This document shows, piece by piece, positions 20,283 to 31,361 of a DNA stretch of 64,000 nucleotides (the first letter of the stretch is position 1; each line of letters starts with the position of its first letter). The position numbers were made by a program, and so were the translations under genes. The stretch is from Afipia felis ATCC 53690 (GTDB lineage Bacteria > Pseudomonadota > Alphaproteobacteria > Rhizobiales > Xanthobacteraceae), in contig NZ_KB375270.1 in the NCBI RefSeq assembly GCF_000314735.2, positions 2,604,001 through 2,668,000 on the forward strand. Reading direction: 5' to 3'. Under the pieces are notes generated by a model that was not told the origin of the DNA, did not search any database, and saw only the letters and a program-made list of their open reading frames with translations.

Positions 20283-20388
20283 AGCGATACCATCCCCGTT
20301 TCGACCACGAAGCCTGGTGCCATCGGCACCTTTTTTTGCGGAAGCACGATCCCAGAGGGATCGCACTTCCTGTTTTAGACACGCGACC

Positions 20389-21648
20389 TTATTCAGCCGC
20401 GGTCGCGGTGGCGTATTGGTGCTCCGTGAAGGGGAGGTCCGGGTTGCTCGGCAACCGGTTCATCCAGCGGCCCCACTCTTCATAATAGTGGCGCATGCCG
20501 TTTTCGTCGTGGATGGTTTGGTTTTCATGCCGCCCGAGCAATAGGCGGCGCGGCTCCGAGCCGGTTTGCATCGCCGTGCCCTGACCCTGCACGCCGATCA
20601 GATCCTCGTGCAGGTTGCGGCCGAACGGACCCCAGATTGAGTTGTGGTGATTGATGCGGGTCTGCCGCTCTTCCGGCGTATCGCGCTTCAGGCCGAGACC
20701 ACGGTACTCGATCATCACCTTGTCCGGACCGAGCGGCGTCACGATATCGCAACGCAGCGCCGAGCCTCGCAGGTTGAAGTTCATGCCGGGGAACAGGTCG
20801 ATCATGTACCACTGGTTCGGCGGCAAATGAGGGAACGACAGGTCGGCGCGACTTTCGAATCCCTCATACTGATCGTAGTTGACCTCGAAGGTACCGACGG
20901 TGATGTGCCCATTTTCGAAAGCTTCGTTCTTGCGAGCGAAGTACGCGTCGTTAAACCCGGTCACACGGTTATGGTAGTGCATGAAGTCGTGATAGAATTC
21001 GCAATTGGTATCGTGCCACAACTTGTAGTTCGTGTTCACGATCGCCTTGTGATAATGGAAAACCTCGAGCGGTTCGGCATCGATCGATTTACGCAAACAA
21101 TCGAACGCCTTCGAGCCCCAGTCCTCCAGCGAGACGGCCGGGTTGTCGTCGAGGTTGACCCACACGAAACCGCCGAACTTCACTTCGCAACGCAGCCGAC
21201 GAAGACCGATGTCCTCCTTGCAGAGGCGATCCTGATAGCCTTCCTTTTCGCGGCTGATGTAAACGCAGTTCCCCTTCATGTCGTACTGCCAGGCATGGAA
21301 CATGCAGGTCATGCGCTTCGGGTTGCCCGAGGGCTGGCCCTCAAGGAAGCTGCCGGAGGGGCGGCGCTCGATGATCATGCCGCGATGCGGGCAAACGTTC
21401 AGAAAGGCGCGAACTTCGTTATCCGGGCCGCGGCAGATGACGATTGGCTCGCGGGCGATGGACATGGTCCGGAAATCGTATGGCTTCGGCAGCTCGGATT
21501 CGTGACAGACCGGGATCCAGGTATGTTTGAAGATCTTCTCGAGCTCTTCATCGAAAATGGCCTGGTCCGAATAGATGCGGCTGTTGACCCATTCATCGCC
21601 TTGAAGAGGTGGGTTCGCCTTCCATTGCTGGTGATTTTTTGCGACCAT
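20389..21648 (-). CDS. msmA: Rieske oxygenase large subunit, MsmA-like (methanesulfonate monooxygenase)
   Basis: A 419-residue Rieske non-heme iron oxygenase alpha subunit. The Rieske ligands are Cys86-Pro-His88 and Cys115-Met-Phe-His118, with 26 residues between the pairs instead of the usual 15-17. I know this spacing as the hallmark of MsmA, which oxidises methanesulfonate with NADH and O2 to formaldehyde and sulfite. The catalytic domain starts near residue 165. Its iron region reads N207-Y-K ... E217-F-Y-H220-D-F-M-H224-Y-H226, not the standard D/E-x2-H-x4-H. The gene is first in an msmABCD-ordered operon, behind GGGAG. A related sulfonate or other small substrate cannot be excluded. Confidence 0.75.
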   Translation of the reverse strand: MVAKNHQQWKANPPLQGDEWVNSRIYSDQAIFDEELEKIFKHTWIPVCHESELPKPYDFRTMSIAREPIVICRGPDNEVRAFLNVCPHRGMIIERRPSGSFLEGQPSGNPKRMTCMFHAWQYDMKGNCVYISREKEGYQDRLCKEDIGLRRLRCEVKFGGFVWVNLDDNPAVSLEDWGSKAFDCLRKSIDAEPLEVFHYHKAIVNTNYKLWHDTNCEFYHDFMHYHNRVTGFNDAYFARKNEAFENGHITVGTFEVNYDQYEGFESRADLSFPHLPPNQWYMIDLFPGMNFNLRGSALRCDIVTPLGPDKVMIEYRGLGLKRDTPEERQTRINHHNSIWGPFGRNLHEDLIGVQGQGTAMQTGSEPRRLLLGRHENQTIHDENGMRHYYEEWGRWMNRLPSNPDLPFTEHQYATATAAE

Positions 21649-21955
21649 GGTATTTGCTCCCTAAATGTGAGGCTGATTATTGGAACTCAGCCTTTGCTCA
21701 GTCTTTGGCAGGCAGCTTTCGTATCGGCTCCATCTCATCGGCTTTGAAGCGTCGCCGAAATCTTCGATAAATATCATCGGCCCCGAAGATCATTTTCAAA
21801 TGAAACCATTTTATACGCTGATCGAGTGCGTGAATAAGTCGGCCGACTTTGAGGGCTTGAGGCTATCGGCGGCCGCGACTGGGTACGCGCCCGAAGGGCC
21901 AACGCCCGTCGGGTAAAGTGCATTCTTTGGAATGTCTTGGAGGCGCCGCTGGCAC
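21649..21955 (-). promoter_or_regulatory. Leader/promoter region of the msm-like operon
   Basis: A 307-base gap with no supported gene between tauE and msmA, lower in GC than its flanks. Just upstream of the msmA ribosome-binding site lies an inverted repeat AGGCTGA-N10-TCAGCCT (21670-21693), a candidate operator or leader hairpin. No clear -35/-10 pair was identified. Confidence 0.4.
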
Positions 21956-22717
21956 TCACAGAATGGCGCGGAGGACCTTGCCCAGTAGCAACAGTCCCAC
22001 GCCAAGCAGCGTCACCGCGACAAGGCCGCGCAGCACACGCTGATCGAGATAGTGGGCCATACGAGCGCCAAACCACGCTCCGACCGACAATCCACCCCCC
22101 AACGCAAGGCTAAGCGTCGGATCGATGACCCCGCTTGGGGCATTTCCGATCGTCGCGAGCACGGCGATCGGTAACTGAATAGCTTGAGCCAGCCCAACGG
22201 TCGTCAGGATCGGTACTTCCAGCCACAGCATAATCGGAATCAATACAACCGGACCGCCCGTTCCGGTCAGTGACGAGATGAAACCGGTAAACGAGCCCAG
22301 TCCGAGGCCCCTCGCCTTCGAAAGTGTCTGCTCGCTCGTTTGGACGCTATGCCGAAATCCTCTCAGCAGCGTTTGAATACCCGACAGCGCGGTCAGGAGA
22401 CCGATAATGAGTTCCAGAACGACTGACGGGGTCACCCGTGCGACGACTGATCCCACGACTGCGGCCGGCATCGCACCGAAGCAGAGAAAGCGCGCGAGAC
22501 TGCTGTCGAGCGATCCCTTGCGAATATAAATCCACGTTCCGATGATGCCGGTCAAAATATAACCGGCCATCGCCATCGCAATCGCCGTGTAAACCGGGAA
22601 GCCTGCCTGAACGAGGATCGGCACAATAATGACGCCACCGACGCCGATACAGCCGATCATGAATCCCGACACGAGCCCGAGCAGGGCTGTGCCTAAGAGG
22701 TAGATTTCCATCGTCAC
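21956..22717 (-). CDS. tauE: TauE/SafE-family anion exporter, probable sulfite exporter
   Basis: A 253-residue protein with about eight hydrophobic segments in two repeats. The TauE/SafE signatures are GFMIGCIGVGGVIIVPILV at the first helices and GFISSLTGTGGPVVLIPIM in the second half. Family members export sulfite or related sulfonate products. The gene follows fghA by 36 bases in the same direction. Lying between formaldehyde genes and an oxygenase expected to make sulfite, it is best explained as removing the sulfite by-product. Confidence 0.8.
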   Translation of the reverse strand: MTMEIYLLGTALLGLVSGFMIGCIGVGGVIIVPILVQAGFPVYTAIAMAMAGYILTGIIGTWIYIRKGSLDSSLARFLCFGAMPAAVVGSVVARVTPSVVLELIIGLLTALSGIQTLLRGFRHSVQTSEQTLSKARGLGLGSFTGFISSLTGTGGPVVLIPIMLWLEVPILTTVGLAQAIQLPIAVLATIGNAPSGVIDPTLSLALGGGLSVGAWFGARMAHYLDQRVLRGLVAVTLLGVGLLLLGKVLRAIL

Positions 22718-22753
22718 GCCCCGCCTGAAACGATGTGGCTGGCAACGAAGCGC

Positions 22754-23602
22754 TTACGATTTCAAGCGCGCGGCATGCCAGCGAAGATGGTCGTCCATGA
22801 ATGTGGAGATAAAGTAGTAGCTATGATCATAACCGCTTTGACGACGAAGCGTCAGCGGGATGCCAGCTTGCGCGCAAGCGCCCTCAAGTAATTCCGGCCG
22901 AAGTTGTTCGGTCAGGAACGGGTCTGCATCGCCGTAATCGACAAGGAATTCGGAAAACCGCGCGCCGTCTTCGATTAGCGCAACCGCATCGTGCCTGCGC
23001 CATTCCTTGCGCTGGTCACCGAGATAACCGCCAAGCGCTTTGATCCCCCAAGGCACCTGCGATGGCGCGACGATCGGCGAAAAGGCACTGGCGGCGCGAT
23101 AACGCTCGGGGCGACGCAAGGCAACCGTCAGAGCACCATGGCCGCCCATCGAATGGCCGAGGATCGACTGCCGCGAGAGGTCCGCCGGAAAATGCGCGGC
23201 GATCAGCCCGGGCAATTCCTCGGTGACGTAACTCCACATGCGATAGTTGCGCTCGAACGGCGCTTGCGTGGCATCCACATAGAATCCGGCGCCCAGCCCG
23301 AAATCATAAGCGTTCGCAGGGTCACCCGGCACATCCGCACCACGCGGGCTGGTGTCCGGCGCGACGAAAATCAAACCGAGCTCGGCGCAGGTCCGACGAA
23401 ATTCACCCTTTTCGGTGACGTTGGCATGCGTGCAGGTCAGTCCCGACAGGTACCAAACAACGGGCAGCTTTACGCCTTCCGCAACACCTGGAGGGACGTA
23501 AACCGAGAACGTCATGTCCGTTCCGGTTTCCAGGCTCGCGTGCTTGTACACGCCCTGCACGCCGCCGTGTGATCGATTTGTAGAAACTGTCTCAAGCGTC
23601 AT
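22754..23602 (-). CDS. fghA: S-formylglutathione hydrolase
   Basis: A 282-residue esterase-D type alpha/beta hydrolase. The nucleophile elbow is GHSMGGHGA. Other typical pieces are WYLSGLTCTHANVTEKG, FVAPDTSPRG and the C-terminal His in YDHSYYFISTFMDDHL. It hydrolyses S-formylglutathione to formate and glutathione, the second step of glutathione-dependent formaldehyde oxidation. The frame opens at 23740, but the ATG at 23602 (MTLETVSTNRSHGG, GCGGAG upstream) gives the family length and removes an overlap with gfa. Confidence 0.95.
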   Translation of the reverse strand: MTLETVSTNRSHGGVQGVYKHASLETGTDMTFSVYVPPGVAEGVKLPVVWYLSGLTCTHANVTEKGEFRRTCAELGLIFVAPDTSPRGADVPGDPANAYDFGLGAGFYVDATQAPFERNYRMWSYVTEELPGLIAAHFPADLSRQSILGHSMGGHGALTVALRRPERYRAASAFSPIVAPSQVPWGIKALGGYLGDQRKEWRRHDAVALIEDGARFSEFLVDYGDADPFLTEQLRPELLEGACAQAGIPLTLRRQSGYDHSYYFISTFMDDHLRWHAARLKS

Positions 23603-23699
23603 GATCGTGGCTCCGCCTGTCGATAGCAGATTAACGAATGGATCAGGCAGCGTCACCCGGACGCAGCGGTGCCCTTTAGACACCGCCGCTCCTGGCAGA

Positions 23700-24263
23700 T
23701 CAATGCGCTTTTGATTTCGCCACATGGGTTGCGATCGCATCCATCAGCGGCGGCGACAGGCAGTCGTATGGTTCAAGCCCCAATTCCTTGAGGCGCGAGC
23801 GGACGGCACTCATCTGCGACGGATCAACGCCAGATTCGATGATCGAGGAGACGAAGGCCGCAAAGCCCGGCTCCGCCGAACCGCTTTCGACGAACAGTTC
23901 GGGATGCACGAAGTCCAGGCCGTAGAAAGGATGGGACTTGTTCTCGATGCGGCCATACATATGCGTGCCGCAGGCGCGGCATGCATGCCGCTGGATCGTT
24001 GCCGAGGCGTCAACGATCGCGAGCTTGTCGCCATTCTCCACGACTTTCAAATTTGTGCTCGGGACCACGGCGACGACTGAAAAAGTCGCATCGCCGGGCT
24101 TCCAGCACTTCGTGCAGCCGCAGGCGTGGTTGTGGGCGACATCACCCTTGATCTCAACCTTGACCGGCTTGTCTTTACATTTGCAAACCAACATGCCACC
24201 GGCAAATTTTCCGGAGCCCTTCTTAACTCCGCCATCAACGGACGGATGAATGTGAATACCCAT
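23700..24263 (-). CDS. gfa: Glutathione-dependent formaldehyde-activating enzyme Gfa
   Basis: A 187-residue protein of the Gfa/CENP-V family. Zinc-binding cysteines are in [25 protein letters not shown] and [14 protein letters not shown]. The last includes the CxxC pair, and the C-terminal region carries [14 protein letters not shown]. Gfa speeds the reaction of formaldehyde with glutathione to S-hydroxymethylglutathione, the substrate of the dehydrogenase encoded just upstream. The spacing to adhC is 31 bases, so one operon is likely. Confidence 0.93.
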   Translation of the reverse strand: MGIHIHPSVDGGVKKGSGKFAGGMLVCKCKDKPVKVEIKGDVAHNHACGCTKCWKPGDATFSVVAVVPSTNLKVVENGDKLAIVDASATIQRHACRACGTHMYGRIENKSHPFYGLDFVHPELFVESGSAEPGFAAFVSSIIESGVDPSQMSAVRSRLKELGLEPYDCLSPPLMDAIATHVAKSKAH

Positions 24264-24294
24264 AGACTTTTTCTCCCTTGAATTTTTGTTGGCT

Positions 24295-25404
24295 TCAGAA
24301 CACGACGACTGAACGGATCGACTTCCCCTGATGCATCAGGTCGAAGCCTTTGTTGATTTCTTCCAGTTTCAGAACATGGGTAATCATTGGGTCGATCTCG
24401 ATCTTCCCGTTCATGTACCAATCGACAATTTTCGGAACGTCGGTGCGGCCGCGCGCGCCGCCGAATGCCGTGCCCTTCCAGACCCGGCCCGTGACGAGCT
24501 GGAACGGCCGCGTCGAGATTTCCTTGCCGGATTCCGCCACGCCGATCACAACCGACACGCCCCAGCCGCGATGGCAGGCTTCCAGCGCCTGCCGCATCAC
24601 CGTGGTGTTGCCGGTACAATCGAAGGTATAATCCGCGCCGCCATCCGTCAGCGCGACAAGATGCTGGACGATATCGCCATCGACCTTCGAGGGATTGACG
24701 AAATGGGTCATACCGAAGCGCCGACCCCATTCCTCCTTCGCATCGTTGAGGTCCACGCCGACGATTTTGTCGGCGCCCACCATTCTGGCGGCCTGGAGCA
24801 CGTTAAGGCCGATACCGCCAAGACCGAACACAACGACGTTGGAGCCTGGAGTGACTTTTGCCGTGTTGACCACGGCACCGACACCCGTGGTCACGCCACA
24901 GCCGATGTAGCAGCTCTTGTCAAAGGGCGCGTCCTCACGAATTTTCGCCACCGCGATTTCAGGAAGAACCGTGAAATTCGAGAAGGTCGAGCAACCCATA
25001 TAATGATAGATGGGTTTACCTTTATAACTGAAACGGGTGGTACCGTCGGGCATCACCCCCTTGCCCTGCGTCGCGCGGATCGCCGTACAGAGGTTGGTTT
25101 TGCCGGACAGACACGATTTGCACTGACGGCACTCGGGTGTGTACAGCGGAATAACGTGATCACCCGGCTTCACCGACATGACGCCAGGCCCGATCTCCCG
25201 GACGATTCCAGCCCCTTCATGACCGAGAATCGATGGGAAAATCCCTTCGCTGTCGAAACCATCGAGCGTGTAAGCATCGGTGTGGCAAATGCCGGTGGCC
25301 ATAATCTCCACCAGGACTTCACCAGCCTTCGGCCCTTCGAGGTCGACCTCGACGATCTCAAGCGGCTTTTTTGCTTCGAACGCGACGGCAGCACGGCTTT
25401 TCAT
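24295..25404 (-). CDS. adhC: S-(hydroxymethyl)glutathione dehydrogenase (class III alcohol dehydrogenase)
   Basis: A 369-residue zinc alcohol dehydrogenase. It starts [20 protein letters not shown] behind GGGAGGAAC. The catalytic zinc site appears as [14 protein letters not shown] and GHEGAGIV. The structural zinc cysteines are in [17 protein letters not shown] and the NAD loop is [16 protein letters not shown]. It oxidises S-hydroxymethylglutathione to S-formylglutathione. It is first of the adhC-gfa-fghA-tauE unit, divergent from a LysR gene across 106 bases. The open frame reaches 25791 but the added sequence is antisense to that LysR gene. Confidence 0.97.
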   Translation of the reverse strand: MKSRAAVAFEAKKPLEIVEVDLEGPKAGEVLVEIMATGICHTDAYTLDGFDSEGIFPSILGHEGAGIVREIGPGVMSVKPGDHVIPLYTPECRQCKSCLSGKTNLCTAIRATQGKGVMPDGTTRFSYKGKPIYHYMGCSTFSNFTVLPEIAVAKIREDAPFDKSCYIGCGVTTGVGAVVNTAKVTPGSNVVVFGLGGIGLNVLQAARMVGADKIVGVDLNDAKEEWGRRFGMTHFVNPSKVDGDIVQHLVALTDGGADYTFDCTGNTTVMRQALEACHRGWGVSVVIGVAESGKEISTRPFQLVTGRVWKGTAFGGARGRTDVPKIVDWYMNGKIEIDPMITHVLKLEEINKGFDLMHQGKSIRSVVVF

Positions 25405-25510
25405 GAATTTGTTCCTCCCAACAACTGCAACGCTATCCGCCAGACATAAAAGTGATAATCCTAGTTTTTTCAAAATCAGTTTTGCCAAATCGCAAAGATG
25501 AGGATGTGCA

Positions 25511-26380
25511 ATGCACCGTTGGGAAGGCCTTGATGCACTTGTGGCCGTGGCCGAAACCGGCAGCTTCACCCGCGCCGCCCAACGCCTTGGCGTCTCAACC
25601 TCACAGGTGAGTCGTGAAATAACCCGGCTGGAGGAGCGCCTTGGCACGCAACTGGTGTCACGGAATACGAGACGCGTCGCACTGACGGAAAACGGCCGGC
25701 TGTTCGAACAGCGGTGCCGGCAACTGATCGATGACCGAGACGCTGCCTTGGATGCCATCGTTTCGGGCAAGGATGGGATTAAGGGCCACATTCATCTGAC
25801 CTGCTCGATAGCCTATGGCGAGCAGACAATCGTCCCATTGATCGGACGATTTCTGGCCGAACATCCGGGAATCAGCGTCAAGATAGAACTCACCAACCGC
25901 GTTCTCGATATCATCGCCGACGGAATAGACCTCGGCGTGAGGACCGGAGAGATCGCCGACACCCGGCTGGGCCGGATGCAGATCGGTTCAAGGTCACTTC
26001 ATCTCTGTGCGGCTCCGTCATATGTCGAACGATATGGCACCCCCGCTACCGCATCGGAGCTCGACACCCACACTTGTCTGGTCGGCAGCGCACAACAATG
26101 GCACTTCAAAAGTGATGGACACGAAGTCCAGATCACTCCCCAGGGCCGTTTTCGCTGCAATAGTGGCTTTGCGATTTTGGGCGCAGCGCTCCAGGGACTC
26201 GGGATCTGCCAGCTTCCAGATTTCTACGTCCAGAAACATCTGAACGATGGAACGCTGGTGGAGCTGCTTCCCAACGAGCGGCCTGCCGACGAGGCGATCT
26301 GGGTCGTTTTCCAGAAAAGGCCGCGACAGCAAGCCAAGATCAGCGCATTGATCGACTTCCTTAAAGCGATGATACCCTGA
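25511..26380 (+). CDS. LysR-family regulator divergent from adhC
   Basis: A 289-residue LysR protein. The helix-turn-helix is in [32 protein letters not shown] (short pieces) and the effector domain starts near residue 90. The type is the common LysR group in which the C-terminal half has [18 protein letters not shown]. Divergent orientation 106 bases from adhC makes it the likely regulator of the formaldehyde oxidation genes. It ends in MIP-stop, overlapping a palindrome shared with the end of cbbY. Confidence 0.88.
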   Translation: MHRWEGLDALVAVAETGSFTRAAQRLGVSTSQVSREITRLEERLGTQLVSRNTRRVALTENGRLFEQRCRQLIDDRDAALDAIVSGKDGIKGHIHLTCSIAYGEQTIVPLIGRFLAEHPGISVKIELTNRVLDIIADGIDLGVRTGEIADTRLGRMQIGSRSLHLCAAPSYVERYGTPATASELDTHTCLVGSAQQWHFKSDGHEVQITPQGRFRCNSGFAILGAALQGLGICQLPDFYVQKHLNDGTLVELLPNERPADEAIWVVFQKRPRQQAKISALIDFLKAMIP

Positions 26381-26398
26381 TACTCGGGATCAGGGTAT
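26372..26398. terminator. Perfect palindromic hairpin spanning two convergent stop codons
   Basis: The 10-bp stem ATACCCTGAT / ATCAGGGTAT with a 7-base loop contains the stop codons of both the LysR gene (plus) and cbbY (minus). No T-run follows on either side. It may act as a bidirectional transcript end. Confidence 0.5.
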
Positions 26399-27079
26399 AA
26401 GCTGCCGTCCTGCCAGCTCCGTGAGACTTTCAACCACCGCAAAGGCGCCGTCGAACGTCTCGTGCCTGAAATAGGCGCTCCGCGTAATCAGGACCGGAAT
26501 GCCGGCGGCTAACGCAGAGATCAGCCCGTTTCGCGAATCCTCGATCGCAAGACATTCGCACGCCGGCAAACCGAGGAGGTCAAGCGCCTTCAGATAAACG
26601 TCCGGTGCAGGCTTCTTGTCGACCACATCCTCGCCCGCCACGATTGGATCGAACAGGCCAAGACCACGCTCACCCAATGTCGCCCGCAACAAGGCATCGA
26701 CATTGTCGCGCGAGGTCGTTGTTGCGATCGCAAGACGCTGGTTTCGTGCCCGTGCCACATTCAATAGCTCAACGACACCCGGACGCAGCGCGCATGCGCC
26801 GGCCGCAATCAACTCACCGAAGCGCGTGGTCTTGTAGCGATGCAACTCCGCCAGCCGCCCGTCCGTCAAATCCGATAACGGCTTTCCTTCCTGCGCAGCA
26901 AAATGACGCATCCGCTCCTTGCCGCCGGTGACAAGCAGCAGTTCGGCGTAAAGCGCGACACTCCAGTGCCAATCGAGTCCAAAATGGGCAAAAGATTCGT
27001 TAAAGGCCCGGCGATGAATTTCCTCGGTTTCGGCAAGCGTGCCGTCAACGTCGAAAATCAGCGCCGCGAACCTTTTCAT
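26390..27079 (-). CDS. cbbY: CbbY, HAD-type xylulose-1,5-bisphosphate phosphatase
   Basis: A 229-residue HAD phosphatase with nucleophile motif FDVDGTLAETEEIHRRAFN and the CbbY-typical LLLVTGGKERMRHF. The later motifs are ATTTSRDNVDALL (Thr motif II), DKKPAPDVYLKAL (Lys) and AIEDSRNGLISALAAG (Asp). CbbY removes xylulose-1,5-bisphosphate, a misfire product that inhibits RubisCO. It is the last gene of the cbb operon. Its start overlaps the cbbZ stop as ATGA. Confidence 0.92.
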   Translation of the reverse strand: MKRFAALIFDVDGTLAETEEIHRRAFNESFAHFGLDWHWSVALYAELLLVTGGKERMRHFAAQEGKPLSDLTDGRLAELHRYKTTRFGELIAAGACALRPGVVELLNVARARNQRLAIATTTSRDNVDALLRATLGERGLGLFDPIVAGEDVVDKKPAPDVYLKALDLLGLPACECLAIEDSRNGLISALAAGIPVLITRSAYFRHETFDGAFAVVESLTELAGRQLIP

Positions 27080-27792
27080 GCAGCTTTGGCGCGCAGGCTG
27101 TCGCAGGCTTGCGCAAACTCGGCATAGGAATCGATCACCGCATCAGGACCGAGCTTGCGCATCGGGGTTTGCGAGTAGCCGAATGTCACGCCGATCACCG
27201 TCACGCCTGCGGCACGCGCGCATTGCACATCGAAAGTGCTGTCACCGACCAAGACGGCTTCCTCCCGCGGCATTTCCAAAGCCTCAAGCGTTTCGATCAG
27301 CATGATCGGCGATGGCTTGCCCGGCCGCCTGGAGATGCCGCCGACAACCACCTCGGCATACTTGTCGAGGCCAAAATGTGTGGCAACGCGCTCCGCCTTG
27401 TCCTGAAACTTGTTGGTGCAAATACCCATGCGGATGCCGCGCGCCTTGAGGTCAGCCATCACCTCAAGTGCACCGTCATAGACATAGGTTCGCTCAACGA
27501 GATGAGTGCCATAGATTGCATCGTAGGATGAAACTGCAATCCGAAGCTCCTCGGCGCCGAGCAACACACCGCGCGTTTGAAAGGCCCTTTCCACCAGCGC
27601 CTTGCTACCATCGCCGACGAAATCGCGCACCGTCTCCTCCGGAAACGGCGCCAATTGTCGCGCGACGAGTAATTCATTCAGCGACGTCGTGATATCGCCA
27701 GCACTGTCGACCAGCGTGCCGTCCAGATCGAACACCACGGCAGCGGGCCACGAAGCTCCCCTCGCTGCAACATGAGGATTGGTCATCAACAT
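27076..27792 (-). CDS. cbbZ: Phosphoglycolate phosphatase
   Basis: A 238-residue HAD phosphatase with [22 protein letters not shown], the typical Gph/CbbZ opening. Motif II is [14 protein letters not shown] and motif IV is [17 protein letters not shown]. It dephosphorylates the 2-phosphoglycolate made by RubisCO oxygenation. The ATG at 27792 is preferred over 27786 because GGAGG lies ten bases upstream. It overlaps the cbbE stop by seven bases. Confidence 0.93.
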   Translation of the reverse strand: MLMTNPHVAARGASWPAAVVFDLDGTLVDSAGDITTSLNELLVARQLAPFPEETVRDFVGDGSKALVERAFQTRGVLLGAEELRIAVSSYDAIYGTHLVERTYVYDGALEVMADLKARGIRMGICTNKFQDKAERVATHFGLDKYAEVVVGGISRRPGKPSPIMLIETLEALEMPREEAVLVGDSTFDVQCARAAGVTVIGVTFGYSQTPMRKLGPDAVIDSYAEFAQACDSLRAKAA

Positions 27793-28466
27793 AATTTCAC
27801 TGCCTCCGCTGCCGCACGAATGGCGGCAATATTCGTTGCGTAGGCGCTCTGTGTCGCGCCCTTGAAGACTGCGGACCCAGCCACGATCGTGTCCGCGCCT
27901 GCCGCCACGACCTGTGCCGCGGTTTCTACACCGACACCGCCATCGACTTCCAGTCGGATCGGCCGCTCGCCAATCATCGCACGAATGCGGCGGATCTTGT
28001 CGAGCTGCGACGCAATGAACTGCTGCCCGCCAAATCCCGGATTGACACTCATCACCAGGATCAGATCCAGCCGATCCAGGACATTGGCCAATACGTTTTC
28101 AGGTGTCGCCGGACAAATCGTGGCACCCGCCTTCTTGCCCAGATTGCGGATCGCCTGCAGCGACCGGTCCAGATGGGGCCCCGCCTCTGCGTGTACAGTA
28201 ATAATGTCTGCCCCTGCCTTGGCAAAGGCTTCAAGGTAAGGGTCGACCGGCGCGATCATCAGATGCACGTCGAACACCTTCTTGGTGCGCGGCCGGATCG
28301 ACTTGATGACATCGGGCCCGAAGCTGATGTTAGGCACAAAGTGCCCATCCATCACATCGCAATGAATCCAGTCCGCCCCGGCGGCATCGATAGCCTCCAC
28401 CTCTTCACCCAATCGGGAAAAATCCGCTGACAAAATCGATGGGGCAATCACCACGGGCTGAGGCAT
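27786..28466 (-). CDS. cbbE: Ribulose-phosphate 3-epimerase
   Basis: A 226-residue TIM-barrel epimerase. It starts [23 protein letters not shown], the standard Rpe opening with the catalytic Asp following in [20 protein letters not shown]. The second catalytic Asp lies in [12 protein letters not shown], and [10 protein letters not shown] is the phosphate loop. It converts xylulose-5-phosphate to ribulose-5-phosphate for the prk step. It starts four bases after the cbbX stop. Confidence 0.95.
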   Translation of the reverse strand: MPQPVVIAPSILSADFSRLGEEVEAIDAAGADWIHCDVMDGHFVPNISFGPDVIKSIRPRTKKVFDVHLMIAPVDPYLEAFAKAGADIITVHAEAGPHLDRSLQAIRNLGKKAGATICPATPENVLANVLDRLDLILVMSVNPGFGGQQFIASQLDKIRRIRAMIGERPIRLEVDGGVGVETAAQVVAAGADTIVAGSAVFKGATQSAYATNIAAIRAAAEAVKLC

Positions 28467-28470
28467 CGAA

Positions 28471-29403
28471 TCAGGACTTTCCTTCGGGAGCGCTTGACTT
28501 GGAAAACACACGACTGGCTAGAACATCCGCCGCGTCGATCGACTGAATGTCATCCGCCGTTATGATACGATCAAGGTCGGCGACCAGACGATTGGCCTGA
28601 CGCAAGCGAATGCGGTCCAGCGCGTTGCGGATCGAGCGCGCATTGGAGAACAGAGGTTGGGTCTTGCGCAGTGCGATATAGCGGACGAATGCTTCCCTTG
28701 CCTCGGCCGTGAAGCGGTAGCTCTGCTCCTTCAGCATCAGTTCGGCGATCGACAGCAGCTCTTCATCGCCATAGTCGGGGAAATCGATGTGATGCGCGAC
28801 GCGAGAGCGAAAACCTGGGTTGCTGGCGAAGAATTTGTCCATCCGGTCGCCGTAACCGGCGAGGATCACCACCAGATCATCCCGTTGCGATTCCATCACC
28901 TGCAGCAGAATCTCGATGGCTTCCTGGCCATAGTCGCGCTCGTTGTCAGGGCGATATAGATAGTAAGCCTCGTCGATGAACAGCACACCGCCCATCGCCT
29001 TCTTCAGGATCTCCTTGGTCTTCGGCGCGGTGTGACCGATGTACTGCCCGACTAGCTCGTCCCGCGTCACCGAGACCACATGACCACGGCGCACGAATCC
29101 GAGCTTGTGCAGAATGCTCGCGATCCGCAATGCGACCGTTGTCTTGCCGGTGCCGGGATTACCAGTAAAGGACATATGAAGCGTCGGCGTTTCCGCTGTC
29201 AGCCCCATCCGCTGGCGAATGCGCTCGATCAGGAGCAGCGACGCAATCTCACGGATCCGCGTCTTGACCGGCGCAAGGCCGATCAGCTCCTGATCGAGTT
29301 GCTCGAGCACCTCACCGATACCGACCTCGTTGAACTCCTTACGAAGGTCGATATCGGTGGCAGGCGCATCCTGTGTTTCTTCAACCTTGGACAACAAGCT
29401 CAC
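28471..29403 (-). CDS. cbbX: Red-type RubisCO activase CbbX
   Basis: A 310-residue AAA+ ATPase. Walker A is GNPGTGKTT (from residue 81) and Walker B is [11 protein letters not shown]. The sensor region includes [23 protein letters not shown]. CbbX remodels inhibited form IC/ID RubisCO by pulling on the CbbL C-terminus. The start is a GTG at 29403 forming GTGA with the cbbS stop and preceded by GGAG. The longer frame to 29556 is antisense-like sequence inside cbbS. Confidence 0.95.
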   Translation of the reverse strand: MSLLSKVEETQDAPATDIDLRKEFNEVGIGEVLEQLDQELIGLAPVKTRIREIASLLLIERIRQRMGLTAETPTLHMSFTGNPGTGKTTVALRIASILHKLGFVRRGHVVSVTRDELVGQYIGHTAPKTKEILKKAMGGVLFIDEAYYLYRPDNERDYGQEAIEILLQVMESQRDDLVVILAGYGDRMDKFFASNPGFRSRVAHHIDFPDYGDEELLSIAELMLKEQSYRFTAEAREAFVRYIALRKTQPLFSNARSIRNALDRIRLRQANRLVADLDRIITADDIQSIDAADVLASRVFSKSSAPEGKS

Positions 29404-29825
29404 GCTCCACTGTAACGCTGCCCCTCGGGACGATCCGCCGCATATGATGTCGTGGTGTAGCGCATGTTGCGACCACCCACTTCCTGGCGCGCCAGACGGA
29501 AGCCCGGCTCGTCTTTCGGGCGATTGACGATGAAGGAAATTCGCACCGATTCCCAACCGTGACTGGAATCGAAGGCGTTGATGCGGATGTAGCGGTCGCC
29601 ATAGACCTTACGACATTCCGCCAGCTCCATCATGATGCCTGCGGCATCGCGCAGGTCGAACATCGGCAAACCCCACATCTCCCAATAGGTGTTGCGGGGA
29701 TGCGGATCGTCGGTGAACTCGATGTTCACCGCCCAATCTTTCTCCAGACAGTACTGAATCTGCTTCTTGATCTGTTCGTCGGTCAGGTCAGGCAGAAAGG
29801 AAAAACAACCTTGTGTGACACGCAT
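29400..29825 (-). CDS. cbbS: RubisCO small subunit, form IC
   Basis: A 141-residue small subunit starting [19 protein letters not shown]. It has [22 protein letters not shown] and the C-terminal extension typical of red-type small subunits ([17 protein letters not shown]). It pairs with CbbL in the L8S8 enzyme. It starts 17 bases after the cbbL stop and overlaps cbbX. Confidence 0.97.
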   Translation of the reverse strand: MRVTQGCFSFLPDLTDEQIKKQIQYCLEKDWAVNIEFTDDPHPRNTYWEMWGLPMFDLRDAAGIMMELAECRKVYGDRYIRINAFDSSHGWESVRISFIVNRPKDEPGFRLARQEVGGRNMRYTTTSYAADRPEGQRYSGA

Positions 29826-29842
29826 GATAAACCTCTCGATCT

Positions 29843-31345
<1,503 letters not shown>

Positions 31346-31361
31346 TCAGAACCTCCAGGCT

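Noticed and set aside
18205..21648. Benzoate/phthalate-type aromatic-ring dioxygenase for the oxygenase cluster
   Set aside because: The 26-residue Rieske spacing, the A-B-C-D gene order and the neighbouring formaldehyde and sulfite-export genes fit methanesulfonate monooxygenase better. It is not fully excluded because of the MFS and amidohydrolase-like neighbours.
20644..21747. 367-residue plus-strand open frame
   Set aside because: Antisense to the Rieske large subunit; no recognisable motifs.
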